A DNA stretch of 64,000 bases from Candidatus Bandiella woodruffii. Its GTDB lineage: Bacteria; Pseudomonadota; Alphaproteobacteria; Rickettsiales; Midichloriaceae. Shown here piece by piece: positions 26,589-36,379 of the stretch (the stretch's first letter is position 1; every line of letters starts with the position of its first letter). The position numbers and the translations under genes are program-made. The notes beneath the pieces are model-generated. The model was not told the DNA's origin, searched no databases, and worked only from the letters and a program-made list of their open reading frames with translations. The stretch spans positions 310,001 to 374,000 of the forward strand of contig NZ_CP110820.1 in NCBI RefSeq assembly GCF_034359465.1. The letters are read 5' to 3'.

Positions 26589-27206
26589 CTTTCTTATACA
26601 ATAAAACAATCTATCCTCATCTTCCTCACATTTCTTATCCTCTTTTATTAACCTACTATCTTCCACATCTACATAATATTCCTCAAACTCTACATTCTCC
26701 CCTCCCACATCTTTATCTACTATTTTACACTCTGTTTTCCCTTCTACATTCAATCCTGATATCGGATTCGAAGTTACCGCATCACTCTTTTTTATAAATT
26801 CTTCATGCTGCAATTTCCCAACTGTGTAACTCGATCTATGTGGATTCTCTGCATACGAACTCTTTGCCGCTCCTATCGCCTCCCTAACCCCTTCGTTTTC
26901 ATCCTTTTCTTCTCCCTTTACCCTAGCGTCTCCCTTGGACCTTAGTTCATGCTCACTATACCCTACTTCCTTTGGCTTATCCGTATATCCATCTAATTCC
27001 TTTACTTTTCCTGCAAGATCTCCCTTGCCAGTCTCCCCCACATACTCTTTTGCCTCTTTTTTATAATCATCTATGTAATCAAAATTATACTCTTCTCCCT
27101 TAACTTCCCTCATCAACAACATTCCCGCCATACTCAATATTACTAAAAACACAATTACCCTTAGGCTCTCTTGAATCATTGTTTTAACAACCTTCGCTAG
27201 CCACAT
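26589..27206 (-). pseudogene. traN: TraN-like N-terminal half, cut by IS1-type copy 3
   Basis: A signal-anchor helix (SLRVIVFLVILSMAGMLLM) precedes YNFDYIDDYKKEAKEYVGE, then the low-complexity charged region and EFIKKSDAVTSNPISG, which resembles the N-terminal region of rickettsial TraN proteins; it ends in the first cysteines (TECKIVD, EDRLFYC) where the IS begins. It lies on the minus strand, opposite to the C-terminal half at 23319, between two IS1-type copies in inverted orientation, so an inversion is likely. Confidence 0.55.
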
Positions 27207-27229
27207 ACCATTTCACCAGATTTTTTAAA

Positions 27230-28016
27230 CAGAGTGTTAGCCAAAGATAGATATAAAATTGCCCTGCTCACTTAGGAAATTATTGTTATCCTCAAAATGT
27301 AGCCAGAGCTTAATCGTAAGATCGACAACTTCTTCAGATTTTGAAACTACCTTTGTTTTTCTGGTCATTCTTGCAATTCTGTGCCTTGTGTTTGAGTTAT
27401 TGGACTCAATTGAGAGTGTATGTTGTTTGCCAACAACATGTTGATGGCGAGGTATAACCTCTGAATAAACAGACCAATCGTCTGTGTAATAAGTGCAATT
27501 ATCTCTACTTATGATTTTCCACAATTTTCTAAAGGTTGTAACGTTACGCTTACCAACCACCCAGGCAACAACTCTCTTGAGCTCCCTACTATAGGCTTTC
27601 CATATCCATAATTTGTTTTTTTTGAATCTACAAAATGCCACATCTCATCTATTTCAACTTCTCTCAATTCTTCCGGCACTGTTGGTCTTGGTATCTTTTT
27701 AGCATACAGTATTATCCACTTATATACGCTAGTATGAGCTACTTTAAATAATTTCCCTAGCCATCTAAAGCTACTTTTTTCCATGCTGTACAATAACACT
27801 GCCAGAGCCTTCATCTCTGGCGAACAGCCTCTTAATTTAGTGCTTGTAAAATTACATCCACACTCTTTGCATTTATACCTTTGCATACCCCTAATATTAC
27901 CATTCTTAACGTATTTACTGCTACTGCATTTTTTACACTCTGTATTCATATTTCTATTTTCTTTGTTGCTCGCTATATTCATTTTAGCATCTCATCTATC
28001 TTATGGCAACACTCCC
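27230..28016 (-). mobile_element. IS1-type element, copy 4 (787 bp, A8 run)
   Basis: Complete copy with one extra A in the frameshift run (27616-27623), inverted relative to copy 3. Together they bracket the traN N-terminal fragment. Outer flanks do not match as a target duplication. Confidence 0.92.
27237..27982 (-). CDS. IS1 family transposase, two frames (copy 4)
   Basis: First ORF 27509-27982 reads past the run in a third frame to a longer, unrelated tail; second ORF 27237-27641. With eight A the DDE frame is -1 to the first, the shift known for IS1 InsAB'. Confidence 0.85.
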
Positions 28017-28268
28017 AAAAAAGGAATAGAACAACTTAAATCAAAGTGTCCAAAGGTTGAAAGAACTAGAATAATTGGGACAATAGCTGCATTTGATCTC
28101 AAGAATTCAACGCATTTGATGTCTTCTCTGAAGCAACAATTCTTAGAGCAAGGTATTTTACTTAGACCACTTGGTAACACAATTTATTTGTTGCCGCCAT
28201 ATTGTATTACAAATGAGGAAATGGAATTGGCTTATAATAAAATAATTGCAAGCGTCTTATATTTATAG
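28017..28268 (+). pseudogene. bioA: BioA C-terminal stump
   Basis: About 83 codons open from the IS edge to a TAG: VERTRIIGTIAAFDLKN and LEQGILLRPLGNTIYLLPPYCITNEEMELAYNKI match the C-terminus of adenosylmethionine-8-amino-7-oxononanoate aminotransferase (usual RPfGxxvYlmPPyiis). The rest of the gene is absent here, so biotin synthesis by this copy is lost. Confidence 0.72.
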
Positions 28269-28605
28269 GGAAAATATTTTATTAAAATCTGCATTTATTT
28301 AACGACACAATCAAAGCCCCGATTGAAAAGTTGTTTTTTTAGTCGTTTAGCTGTACAATCTGTACTGTTGTGCTTTATGTCTTTTTAAGAGTTGGTGTTA
28401 GAAAAAGTTTGTGCTTTTGTATGTGCAACATATATTGAGCACATGTGTTTTAGCTGCAACTTAAAAATGTTTTGAGCTTGTGTTCAAAGTGTTTTTAAAT
28501 TTGATATCAGGTGGTGAACATGGCAGCATGTGAAGAAGTAAGTAACGTCAAATTTAAAAGACTTATAGTTATATAACCTAATAGTATTAAAATGTGTTGA
28601 GTTAA
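28269..28605 (+). other. Upstream region of pdhA
   Basis: AT-rich, no clear promoter. A short frame of 18 codons (28520-28576, MAACEEVSNV) follows AGGTGG at 28509-28514; it could be a leader peptide or chance. Otherwise I see nothing. Confidence 0.25.
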
Positions 28606-29586
28606 ATGAAAAAAGAAAATTTAAGTTTTACCAAAGAGGAATTTTTAGCCATTTATAGAGAAATGCTTTTGTTAAGAAGATTTGAGGAGAACGCAGGTCA
28701 GCTATATGGAATGGGATTAATAGGTGGTTTTTGCCATTTGTATATAGGGCAAGAGGCTGTGGCTGTTGGCATTAAAAGAGCGATAAAAAACACAGATACT
28801 ATTATAACCAGTTACAGAGATCATGGACTGATGTTGTCAGCTGGTGGGTGTCCAAAAAGCATTATGGCTGAGTTGCTTGGGAAAAGTACTGGTTGCTCCA
28901 AAGGAAAAGGGGGATCAATGCACATGTTCGATTTGGAAAAAGGTTTTTACGGCGGGCATGGAATTGTTGGGGCCCAAGTTTCGCTTGGCACTGGTCTTGC
29001 GTTTGCTCATAAGTATAAGGATACAGATAACATATCGGTAACTCTTTATGGTGATGGTGCGTCCCATCAGGGGCAGGTTTATGAATCTTTTAACATTGCA
29101 AAACTATGGGGTCTGCCAGTTTTATACATAATAGAGAACAATGAATATGCGATGGGAACCTCTGTAGAGAGAGCATCAAGTACTAAAGAGTTGTATAAAA
29201 GGGGTGAATCTTTTGGTATCACAGGGAAACAAGTTGATGGGATGAATTTTTTTGCGGTATACGAGGCAGTAAAAGAGGCTGCAGATTTTATTAGGAAAAA
29301 TAGCACCCCGTTTTTACTGGAGATGAAAACCTATAGATATAGGGGGCACTCCATGTCTGACCCTGCAAAATATAGAGCAAAAGAAGAGGTGGAAGAATAT
29401 AAAGCTCATCATGACCCATTGACTTCATTAAAAGAATTCTTTGCTCAAAATCAAGTAGTGAGTGAAGAAGAATTAAAAGCCATAGAAGTGGAGGTGAAGG
29501 AGATTGTGAAGGAAAGCGCGGAGTTTGCGCAAACTAGCCCTGAGCCTGATGAGGAAGAGTTGTACACAAATGTTTATAAGGACTAA
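28606..29586 (+). CDS. pdhA: Pyruvate dehydrogenase E1 component, alpha subunit
   Basis: Thiamine-diphosphate enzyme subunit that decarboxylates pyruvate. 326 residues with MLLLRRFEENAGQLY, GFCHLYIGQEAV, the ThDP motif YGDGASHQGQVYESFNIAKLW ... ENNEYAMG, and the phosphorylation-loop region YRYRGHSMSDPAKYR. Complete. pdhB follows after an inserted flavodoxin-like gene. Confidence 0.95.
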   Translation: MKKENLSFTKEEFLAIYREMLLLRRFEENAGQLYGMGLIGGFCHLYIGQEAVAVGIKRAIKNTDTIITSYRDHGLMLSAGGCPKSIMAELLGKSTGCSKGKGGSMHMFDLEKGFYGGHGIVGAQVSLGTGLAFAHKYKDTDNISVTLYGDGASHQGQVYESFNIAKLWGLPVLYIIENNEYAMGTSVERASSTKELYKRGESFGITGKQVDGMNFFAVYEAVKEAADFIRKNSTPFLLEMKTYRYRGHSMSDPAKYRAKEEVEEYKAHHDPLTSLKEFFAQNQVVSEEELKAIEVEVKEIVKESAEFAQTSPEPDEEELYTNVYKD

Positions 29587-29593
29587 TTTGCGT

Positions 29594-30151
29594 ATGACAA
29601 AGACTGTGGCTATCATATATTATAACCGCTATTGTTATAGTAGCATACTTGCTGAGCATATTGGAAAGGGTGTTGAAAAGCAAGGAGCTAACGCTGTTAC
29701 ATATGATATAGCACACGCCGGTAACAGTATGATTTCACTCAATGAGGCAGATGCAATAATTTTTGGGTCCCCAACATACTTTGGATCAGTCGCTGCTGAA
29801 GTGAAAGGGTTTATGGATGCAACCGTTGACATTTGGAACAACAAACAGTGGAATAATAAAGTCGCTGCTGGGTTTACACATTCTTCCGCCTTAAGTGGTG
29901 ATAAACTTGCAACTCTGATGACCATGTTTGTTTTTGCTGCGCAACATGGAATGATTTGGGCCGGACTTGATTTAAGAAGTTGTGAAAAGGTTAAAGACTA
30001 TGGTTTAGAGTTGAATCAACCCGGCAGTTGGATTGGTCTTATGGCACAATCGCCTAAAGATGGTGAAAAAAAACCCAGTGATCTTGAAACCGCTGAATAT
30101 TTTGGAACAAGAATTGCTAAAGTAACACAAAAAGTAGGATATTATGAATAA
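29594..30151 (+). CDS. WrbA-like NAD(P)H:quinone oxidoreductase (flavodoxin fold)
   Basis: 185 residues with a flavodoxin-like N-terminus ([19 protein letters not shown]), the FMN-binding [18 protein letters not shown] and GLDLR further on. WrbA proteins reduce quinones with two electrons and protect against oxidative stress. The start at 29594 ([10 protein letters not shown]) is seven bases after the pdhA stop; an upstream extension lies within pdhA. It overlaps pdhB by 8 bases. Its place between the two E1 genes is unusual. Confidence 0.78.
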   Translation: MTKTVAIIYYNRYCYSSILAEHIGKGVEKQGANAVTYDIAHAGNSMISLNEADAIIFGSPTYFGSVAAEVKGFMDATVDIWNNKQWNNKVAAGFTHSSALSGDKLATLMTMFVFAAQHGMIWAGLDLRSCEKVKDYGLELNQPGSWIGLMAQSPKDGEKKPSDLETAEYFGTRIAKVTQKVGYYE

Positions 30152-31121
30152 AATTACTATCAGAGAAGCATTGCGAGATGCAATGGCTGAAGAAATGAGG
30201 AAAGACAAGGATGTATTTATCCTGGGTGAAGAAGTTGCAGAATATCAAGGTGCATACAAAGTAACGCAAGGTTTGTTGCAGGAATTTGGTCCAAAGAGGG
30301 TGATAGATACTCCAATAACAGAGCATGGGTTTGCTGGGATTGCTGTTGGTGCATCATTCACCGGGCTGAAGCCGATAGTTGAGTTTATGACTTTTAACTT
30401 TGCAATGCAGGCAATTGATCAAATCATTAACTCTGCTGCAAAGACACATTACATGTCCGGTGGTCTTATTGGCTGCCCAATTGTGTTTAGGGGGCCAAAC
30501 GGAGCAGCTGCAAGAGTGGGAGCCCAGCACTCCCAGTGCTATGCAAGTTGGTATGGTCACATCCCTGGGCTTAAAGTGATTGCGCCATATTCTGCTGCTG
30601 ATCATAAGGGGTTGTTAAAAGCAGCAATTAGAGACCCAAACCCAGTTGTGTTTCTTGAAAACGAGATGTTATATGGGCATACTCATGAGGTGCCAGAAGA
30701 AGAATTTGTGGAAGAGATAGGTAAAGCAAAGGTTTTAAAGACGGGCTCAGATGTGACCATAGTTGCGTTTTCTATACAGGTTGGGGTTGCGCTAAATGCT
30801 GCGACTGAGCTTGAGAAGCTTGGGATTAGTGCTGAAGTGATAGATTTAAGAACAATCCGCCCACTTGATATAGACACTATTATTGGCTCTGTTAAGAAAA
30901 CCAACAGGTTGGTTAGCGTTGAAGAAGGATGGCATTTTGCAGGCATTGGTGCGGAGATTTCAGCGGTAGTTTCTGAGCGTGCTTTTGATTATTTAGATGC
31001 ACCTGTGATGAGGATTGCTGCAAAGGATGTGCCTTTGCCATATGCAGCAAACTTAGAGAAGTTAGCGCTTCCTAATGTTGATGATGTTGTTGCGAAAGTA
31101 AAAACAATCTGCTACAGATGA
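30144..31121 (+). CDS. pdhB: Pyruvate dehydrogenase E1 component, beta subunit
   Basis: 325 residues with [51 protein letters not shown] and the C-terminal transketolase domain ([29 protein letters not shown]). Complete and coupled to the flanking genes; the stop overlaps the start of an RDD-family gene stump. Confidence 0.95.
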   Translation: MNKITIREALRDAMAEEMRKDKDVFILGEEVAEYQGAYKVTQGLLQEFGPKRVIDTPITEHGFAGIAVGASFTGLKPIVEFMTFNFAMQAIDQIINSAAKTHYMSGGLIGCPIVFRGPNGAAARVGAQHSQCYASWYGHIPGLKVIAPYSAADHKGLLKAAIRDPNPVVFLENEMLYGHTHEVPEEEFVEEIGKAKVLKTGSDVTIVAFSIQVGVALNAATELEKLGISAEVIDLRTIRPLDIDTIIGSVKKTNRLVSVEEGWHFAGIGAEISAVVSERAFDYLDAPVMRIAAKDVPLPYAANLEKLALPNVDDVVAKVKTICYR

Positions 31122-31254
31122 ATAGGATTTTGGAAAGAGAATTAGCTGTTACATTGAATAAAATGAAATATTCTGGACTTTTACAAAGAATAGTAGCTTG
31201 GATTATCGATGGCATTACTTGTATTGCAATTAGCTACCTTGCTTTTGTATTGAT
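31118..31254 (+). pseudogene. RDD family membrane protein, N-terminal stump
   Basis: ATG at 31118 overlaps the pdhB stop (ATGA). About 45 codons remain: KYSGLLQRIVAWIIDGITC followed by a hydrophobic segment is the RDD pattern (yaGfwrRllAfiiDxii). Cut by an IS6-type element. Confidence 0.65.
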
Positions 31255-31747
31255 GGCTCTGTCGCATCTGTAATATGATGCAAAAACTTTCAAATTATTT
31301 GTATATTTTTCCATTAAGCAGTTAGTGAAAGAAATTTATCAAAGTCAGAATTATAATTGTCATTGTCAGCAAGTTGTCCTTTTTTAATCATGTGCAAGAG
31401 CTCTATTCCTGCAATAGTCCTGGCGGCACTTCTAAAGGATTTGAAACCAAGCATCGGTCTAGTTCGTTTCTTTACAAATCTGTGATCGCCTTCTATCCTA
31501 TTGTTTAGATATTTGTTATGCCTAATTTCTATTTGGTCTTCTTTAGATAATGGCTTATTGATCGAATTCAAAGCAGAAGTATTAGAGCCACTTTTATCTA
31601 TATTAACCTTTATAGGCTGGCCACTAGATTTAATTGCTTTCCTGAAAAACGCTTTAGCTGCCCTTTTATCTCTTTTTGCTCTTAGCATAAAATCTATGGT
31701 ATCCCCGTATTTATCAACTGCTCTATACAAATAGACCCATTTACCTT

Positions 31748-32552
31748 GGGAGTGTTCATAAATAGATAGAAAGAGCTAAAGCTTTGTTAAAAAATAAAAC
31801 AAGGGATAATCTTAGCATTTCAGAACACTTGCTAAAGCGTTTAGTCTTGCGATTTAATCTAGCAAGCATATCCCTTAAGGAGGAATTGAAGCTCTCAACC
31901 AAACAAGTTTCAGACTTTGTCTGCAGATGTATTTGAGCAATTTTATAATGACAATAGACCTCATACCCATCTGTACACATATAACGAATTTGGTATTTTT
32001 CTCCTAGCTCACGAGCTAAATCTACGTAATTTTCTTTATCACCTGAACCTACTTTAAACGCAACAGTTTTGAATCTGTCCCTATCGACAGCAGTCCATAT
32101 TCTTGTTTTATTCTCTTTTTTTTGACGTATGTATATAGCTCATCCATCTCTAATATCTCTATACGCTTCTTATCTCCCTCTATCTTTTGATTCGTCACCA
32201 TCTCATCTACTACTTTCCCTGCTTGTTTGATCCAATAAAATACTGTACTTAACGGGATATTTAATATGTGAGCTATCCTCCTAATTCCGCAGTTATTTAG
32301 ATACATCTTTATCACCATGCTCCTCTCTTTATTACCATATTTCCAATTCTTCCTACCATCTCCTTCTGTAAAGTTTTTATTACAACTCTTACATTTGTAT
32401 CTCTGCTTTTTCCTTGCATATCCATTTTTTGATACCCCTTTCCCTTTGCAATATTTACATTCTATTTTCTCCATTTTTCCCTTTCTTTTTTTTCCTTCCC
32501 TCTCCTTATATCACATTCTTTTCTTCTTTCCTATCCCTTTTAAAACACTCCC
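31748..32552 (-). mobile_element. Second IS1-type element (805 bp) nested in the IS6-type copy
   Basis: Begins GGGAGTGTTC and ends ACACTCCC, with perfect TTTACCTT duplications at 31740-31747 and 32553-32560. The uninterrupted IS6 sequence is restored by removing the element and one repeat, so this is a recent single insertion. Confidence 0.93.
31756..32474 (-). CDS. IS1 family transposase of the nested element, two frames
   Basis: First ORF 32049-32474 (141 aa): zinc ribbon CKYCKGKGVSKNG / CKSCNKNF, helix-turn-helix and MDELYTYVKKK. Second ORF 31756-31980 with the DDE end (VESFNSSLRDMLARLNRKTKRFSK). It differs clearly in sequence from the other IS1-type element, although the termini share GGGAGTGTT. 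Confidence 0.82.
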
Positions 32553-32922
32553 TTTACCTTTAACCTTGATATATGTCTCGTCCATTCTCCAGCTGCCGTT
32601 GACTGGCTTTTTTCTTTTTCTGAATCTTCCTTCAAGTATTGGCATAAACTTTACTACCCATCTTTGTAGAGTGGCGTGATCTATGTTGAGTCCTCTCAAC
32701 CCGCCTATCTCTTCTATCTCTCTGTAACTTAAAGAATATCTTCCTTTCATATACAGCGATACCATAATGATTTCTGCGCCATATTCATGGTTCTTAAAAT
32801 ACTTCATTAATTTTGGGTCTACTTTAAACATTATTACCAGCAACTATTTCTTTCAGAATATCAAAAATTCTTATGTGTTTCAACAGATGCGACAGAACCA
32901 ACAGAGTATATCAAATAATACT

Positions 32923-34284
32923 TTACGCAAATGGATTTTTATTCAATATAAAATTAATTTGTATTGGAATCCCATATAATCCAAATTCCTTGCGTAAGGA
33001 ATTTGTTAAAAAAATTTCAAAATTTTTATTCACAGTTAATTGGGTGGCTATGTTTATAAAAAAAAGAAAAGTGGGTGGTGCTATACTACTTTGTTTTACA
33101 TATTTTACTTTAAGCTTTGTATTGTTTTTCACAATTGGCATGCTATACGTTGCAAGTGTTTTGCTCAACCAATCATTTAATTTTGATGTTGGAATTTTTG
33201 TTTGATATAACTGCCATAGTTTAATAATCCACTCAAATAAAAGCTTTGGATTAAAGTTTTTTTGGGCACTAGTATAAAGTACTTTTACATCTTTTATCTG
33301 TGGCAGCTTTTTTTTGATTAAGTAACTTATTTCGTCTTTGAATTCGGCGAAGTTATTAATTAAGTCTTGTTTATTAATTATGGGAATTAGAAGCTTATTT
33401 TGTTTCAGCGCCAAATTGGCCAATATTAAATCTTGTTTTTCTAAAGCAGCTTGAGAATCCATGACCAACAAAACAACATCCGAGATTCTAATGGCCGACA
33501 TAGCCTTTTTAACCGATAATTCTTCAATCTCTTCATAAACTTTCCCTTTTCTCCTCACACCTGCAGTATCGATTAAGTTAATCTTATTATCCAGCATTTC
33601 AATCTCATAAATTACATGGTCTCTTGTTGTGCCAGCCATGTCGGAAACCAAACTTCTTTCAAACCCCAATATCTCATTAAACAAAGTAGATTTACCAACA
33701 TTCGGTCTGCCAATAATTGAAATAGATATTTGCCTTTCGTTTGGCCTATCTTCAAGATTATCATCGTCCTTCGCTTCTTGGATTTGAAGTTTTTGCTCCA
33801 TCATCGGTGATATCACTTGGTATATGTCATTAAATCCCATCTTATGCTCAGCAGCAATGAAAATTGCTTCGCCAAACCCAAGTCGTAATAACTCATCTTG
33901 GGTCAGCACTCTTTTAGATTCAGCTTTGTTTGCCAGCAATATGGTTTTTTTATTCAACTTTCTGATTTTCTTTGCAAAGAAAACGTCTTCGTCAGATAAA
34001 TATGTTCTAACATCAACAACAAAAAATATCAGGTCAACTTCATTAATAGCTGCCATGGTATTATTCTTGATCTGCACGTTCAGATTGTTTTTATCTTTAC
34101 CCAAGTACCACCCGGCTGTGTCAACCAGTTCAAATTCCAAATCAAATAACTTTCCCACATGTGTGATGTAATCACGCGTTACCCCAGGGCTGTCGTTTAC
34201 AATTGAAACATCTTTTTGGCATAATTTGTTGAAAATGGTAGATTTACCAACATTTTCTCTACCAATAATCGCTATCTTAAACAC
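32923..34284 (-). CDS. der: GTPase Der (EngA)
   Basis: Ribosome-assembly GTPase with two G domains: GRENVGKST near residues 8-16 and GRPNVGKST near 191-199, each followed by DTAG (DTAGWYLG, DTAGVRRKG) and NK.E motifs (ANKAESK, INKQDL). The KH-like C-terminal domain ends LYGIPIQINFILNKNPFA. 453 residues, complete although an IS6-type copy ends 23 bases beyond its stop. Confidence 0.95.
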   Translation of the reverse strand: MFKIAIIGRENVGKSTIFNKLCQKDVSIVNDSPGVTRDYITHVGKLFDLEFELVDTAGWYLGKDKNNLNVQIKNNTMAAINEVDLIFFVVDVRTYLSDEDVFFAKKIRKLNKKTILLANKAESKRVLTQDELLRLGFGEAIFIAAEHKMGFNDIYQVISPMMEQKLQIQEAKDDDNLEDRPNERQISISIIGRPNVGKSTLFNEILGFERSLVSDMAGTTRDHVIYEIEMLDNKINLIDTAGVRRKGKVYEEIEELSVKKAMSAIRISDVVLLVMDSQAALEKQDLILANLALKQNKLLIPIINKQDLINNFAEFKDEISYLIKKKLPQIKDVKVLYTSAQKNFNPKLLFEWIIKLWQLYQTKIPTSKLNDWLSKTLATYSMPIVKNNTKLKVKYVKQSSIAPPTFLFFINIATQLTVNKNFEIFLTNSLRKEFGLYGIPIQINFILNKNPFA

Positions 34285-34293
34285 AATTCTTAA

Positions 34294-34860
34294 TTATAAA
34301 TTTTCCTCTCTCACCATAAACTCGTAACTTCTCATCCTTTCAATCTCAAGAACATCACCAGCTGCTTTAATCACAGAAACAATGCGTCCTATATCACGTA
34401 TTGTCTCTGGTGAACAACCTTGTTCCCTCAATTTTTTGATGTGGATGTTTATGCAATACTCGCACCCATTTATAATGGAAGCTGCAAGACAATACATTGA
34501 AAAATCTTTTTCGTCTATGTTATGGCTATTTAAATTTTCCAACGAAAGCAACGATGACATTTTCCGTATTTCTTCATCATTTATTTTTTTGCTAAAGTTA
34601 TAATAGGTGTTTGTCATAGACATCGTGCTGGCGGCGATTTTACAAGCATTTGCCTCGTTACTGTCTAGGTATCTTTTTGCTTCTGGGCGAATGTAATTTA
34701 ACAACCATTCATGTTTTAAGGCATATCCCACCGTTAATGTTATGCCAAAAGTTTGATATTTTGCCAGTGTGTTTGAATCTTGAAGAAAAATTTCCTTAAT
34801 GCTTTTGCTGATGTCAGATGCGTAGGGAGGAAGTTGTTCTAGTATGGTTTTTATACTCAT
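34294..34860 (-). CDS. ahpD: AhpD-like alkyl hydroperoxidase
   Basis: 188 residues of the carboxymuconolactone decarboxylase/AhpD family: the catalytic NGCEYCINIHI contains CxxC with the downstream His, and the N-terminal part (EQLPPYASDISKSI) resembles AhpD rather than short CMD proteins. AhpD supports peroxide reduction with AhpC; no ahpC lies here. The end is nine bases from the der start, so the two are cotranscribed. Confidence 0.8.
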   Translation of the reverse strand: MSIKTILEQLPPYASDISKSIKEIFLQDSNTLAKYQTFGITLTVGYALKHEWLLNYIRPEAKRYLDSNEANACKIAASTMSMTNTYYNFSKKINDEEIRKMSSLLSLENLNSHNIDEKDFSMYCLAASIINGCEYCINIHIKKLREQGCSPETIRDIGRIVSVIKAAGDVLEIERMRSYEFMVREENL

Positions 34861-34994
34861 ATTCTTAATGTAATCCTCAAAGGAATATATAAATTTGGTT
34901 AATGCTCAGCATTGTATCACTTTTATTTAAATTTACAAAAAAAATACTTTACAAATTCAATTTATGTGTCAGATATATGTGCAGAAGAAAATTA

Positions 34995-35826
34995 GGTTCT
35001 GTCGCATCTGTTGAAACACATAAGAATTTTTGATATTCTGAAAGAAATAGTTGCTGGTAATAATGTTTAAAGTAGACCCAAAATTAATGAAGTATTTTAA
35101 GAACCATGAATATGGCGCAGAAATCATTATGGTATCGCTGTATATGAAAGGAAGATATTCTTTAAGTTACAGAGAGATAGAAGAGATAGGCGGGTTGAGA
35201 GGACTCAACATAGATCACGCCACTCTACAAAGATGGGTAGTAAAGTTTATGCCAATACTTGAAGGAAGATTCAGAAAAAGAAAAAAGCCAGTCAACGGCA
35301 GCTGGAGAATGGACGAGACATATATCAAGGTTAAAGGTAAATGGGTCTATTTGTATAGAGCAGTTGATAAATACGGGGATACCATAGATTTTATGCTAAG
35401 AGCAAAAAGAGATAAAAGGGCAGCTAAAGCGTTTTTCAGGAAAGCAATTAAATCTAGTGGCCAGCCTATAAAGGTTAATATAGATAAAAGTGGCTCTAAT
35501 ACTTCTGCTTTGAATTCGATCAATAAGCCATTATCTAAAGAAGACCAAATAGAAATTAGGCATAACAAATATCTAAACAATAGGATAGAAGGCGATCACA
35601 GATTTGTAAAGAAACGAACTAGACCGATGCTTGGTTTCAAATCCTTTAGAAGTGCCGCCAGGACTATTGCAGGAATAGAGCTCTTGCACATGATTAAAAA
35701 AGGACAACTTGCTGACAATGACAATTATAATTCTGACTTTGATAAATTTCTTTCACTAACTGCTTAATGGAAAAATATACAAATAATTTGAAAGTTTTTG
35801 CATCATATTACAGATGCGACAGAGCC
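34995..35826 (+). mobile_element. IS6-type element, copy 3 (832 bp)
   Basis: Complete, with flanks GAAAATTA and GCTTTTAG that do not match; the right flank is the interior of a sugar-nucleotide gene. Confidence 0.93.
35063..35767 (+). CDS. IS6 family transposase (copy 3)
   Basis: Same 234-residue protein as copy 1, intact. Confidence 0.93.
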   Translation: MFKVDPKLMKYFKNHEYGAEIIMVSLYMKGRYSLSYREIEEIGGLRGLNIDHATLQRWVVKFMPILEGRFRKRKKPVNGSWRMDETYIKVKGKWVYLYRAVDKYGDTIDFMLRAKRDKRAAKAFFRKAIKSSGQPIKVNIDKSGSNTSALNSINKPLSKEDQIEIRHNKYLNNRIEGDHRFVKKRTRPMLGFKSFRSAARTIAGIELLHMIKKGQLADNDNYNSDFDKFLSLTA

Positions 35827-36352
35827 GCTTTTAGAAAGCAAAGGTTGCTATATATACTCCAAAGACATGTTCACAGCTGCAATAGGATTAAAAGATGTTA
35901 TAATAATATCAACAAAAAATGCGATACTAGCCGTTCATAAAGATAAAGTTGAGGAAGTGAAAAAAGTTGTTCAGCATCTGGAAAAAAACAATATGCTTAG
36001 TTTATTGAATAGTGAAGTTGAGTATCGTCCCTGGGGTTATTATGAGAATTTGACTGAAAATGTTGGATATAAAATCAAAAAAATCACCGTAAACCCAATG
36101 AGTAAATTATCCTTACAAAGCCACCAATACAGAGCAGAACAATGGACGGTAATAAATGGCATAGCACAAGTGACAATTGACGACAAAACATTTGAACTAA
36201 CCTCAGGACAGTCAACCTATATCCCTATTGGAGCAAAGCACAGACTGGGAAATATGCAAGAGATTCCACTGGAAATCATCGAGATACAACTTGGAAACCA
36301 CCTTAAAGAAAGTGATATAACAAGATTTGATGATATTTATGGCAGAGCCTGA
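35827..36352 (+). pseudogene. Mannose-1-phosphate guanylyltransferase/mannose-6-phosphate isomerase type protein, C-terminal part
   Basis: 175 codons open from the IS edge. AVHKDKVEEVKKVVQHL is the end of the nucleotidyltransferase domain and EYRPWGYYENLTENVGYKIKKITV opens the cupin domain (SLQSHQYRAEQWTVINGIAQVTID, ending YIPIGAKHRLGN), as in ManC/XanB bifunctional enzymes. The N-terminal catalytic half is missing. Confidence 0.72.
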
Positions 36353-36379
36353 GCTTGGTAACACCTAGCCCTTTTTAAC

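Larger units (their letters stand above)
31255..32899 (-). mobile_element. IS6-type element, copy 2, interrupted by a second IS1-type element
   Basis: Outer ends at 31255 and 32899 match the other IS6-type copies. The transposase is split (31314-31747 and 32553-32831) by an insertion at 31748-32552 flanked by an 8-bp direct repeat TTTACCTT. Confidence 0.93.

Noticed and set aside
25803-28016. Composite transposon made of IS1-type copies 3 and 4
   Set aside because: Outer flanks (CAGATGTA and AAAAAAGG) are not direct repeats and the copies also border unrelated stumps, so rearrangement is a better account than a mobile unit.
31118-31254. Small membrane protein gene after pdhB
   Set aside because: It is the N-terminus of an RDD family protein ending at an IS terminus, so recorded as a stump and not as a complete small gene.
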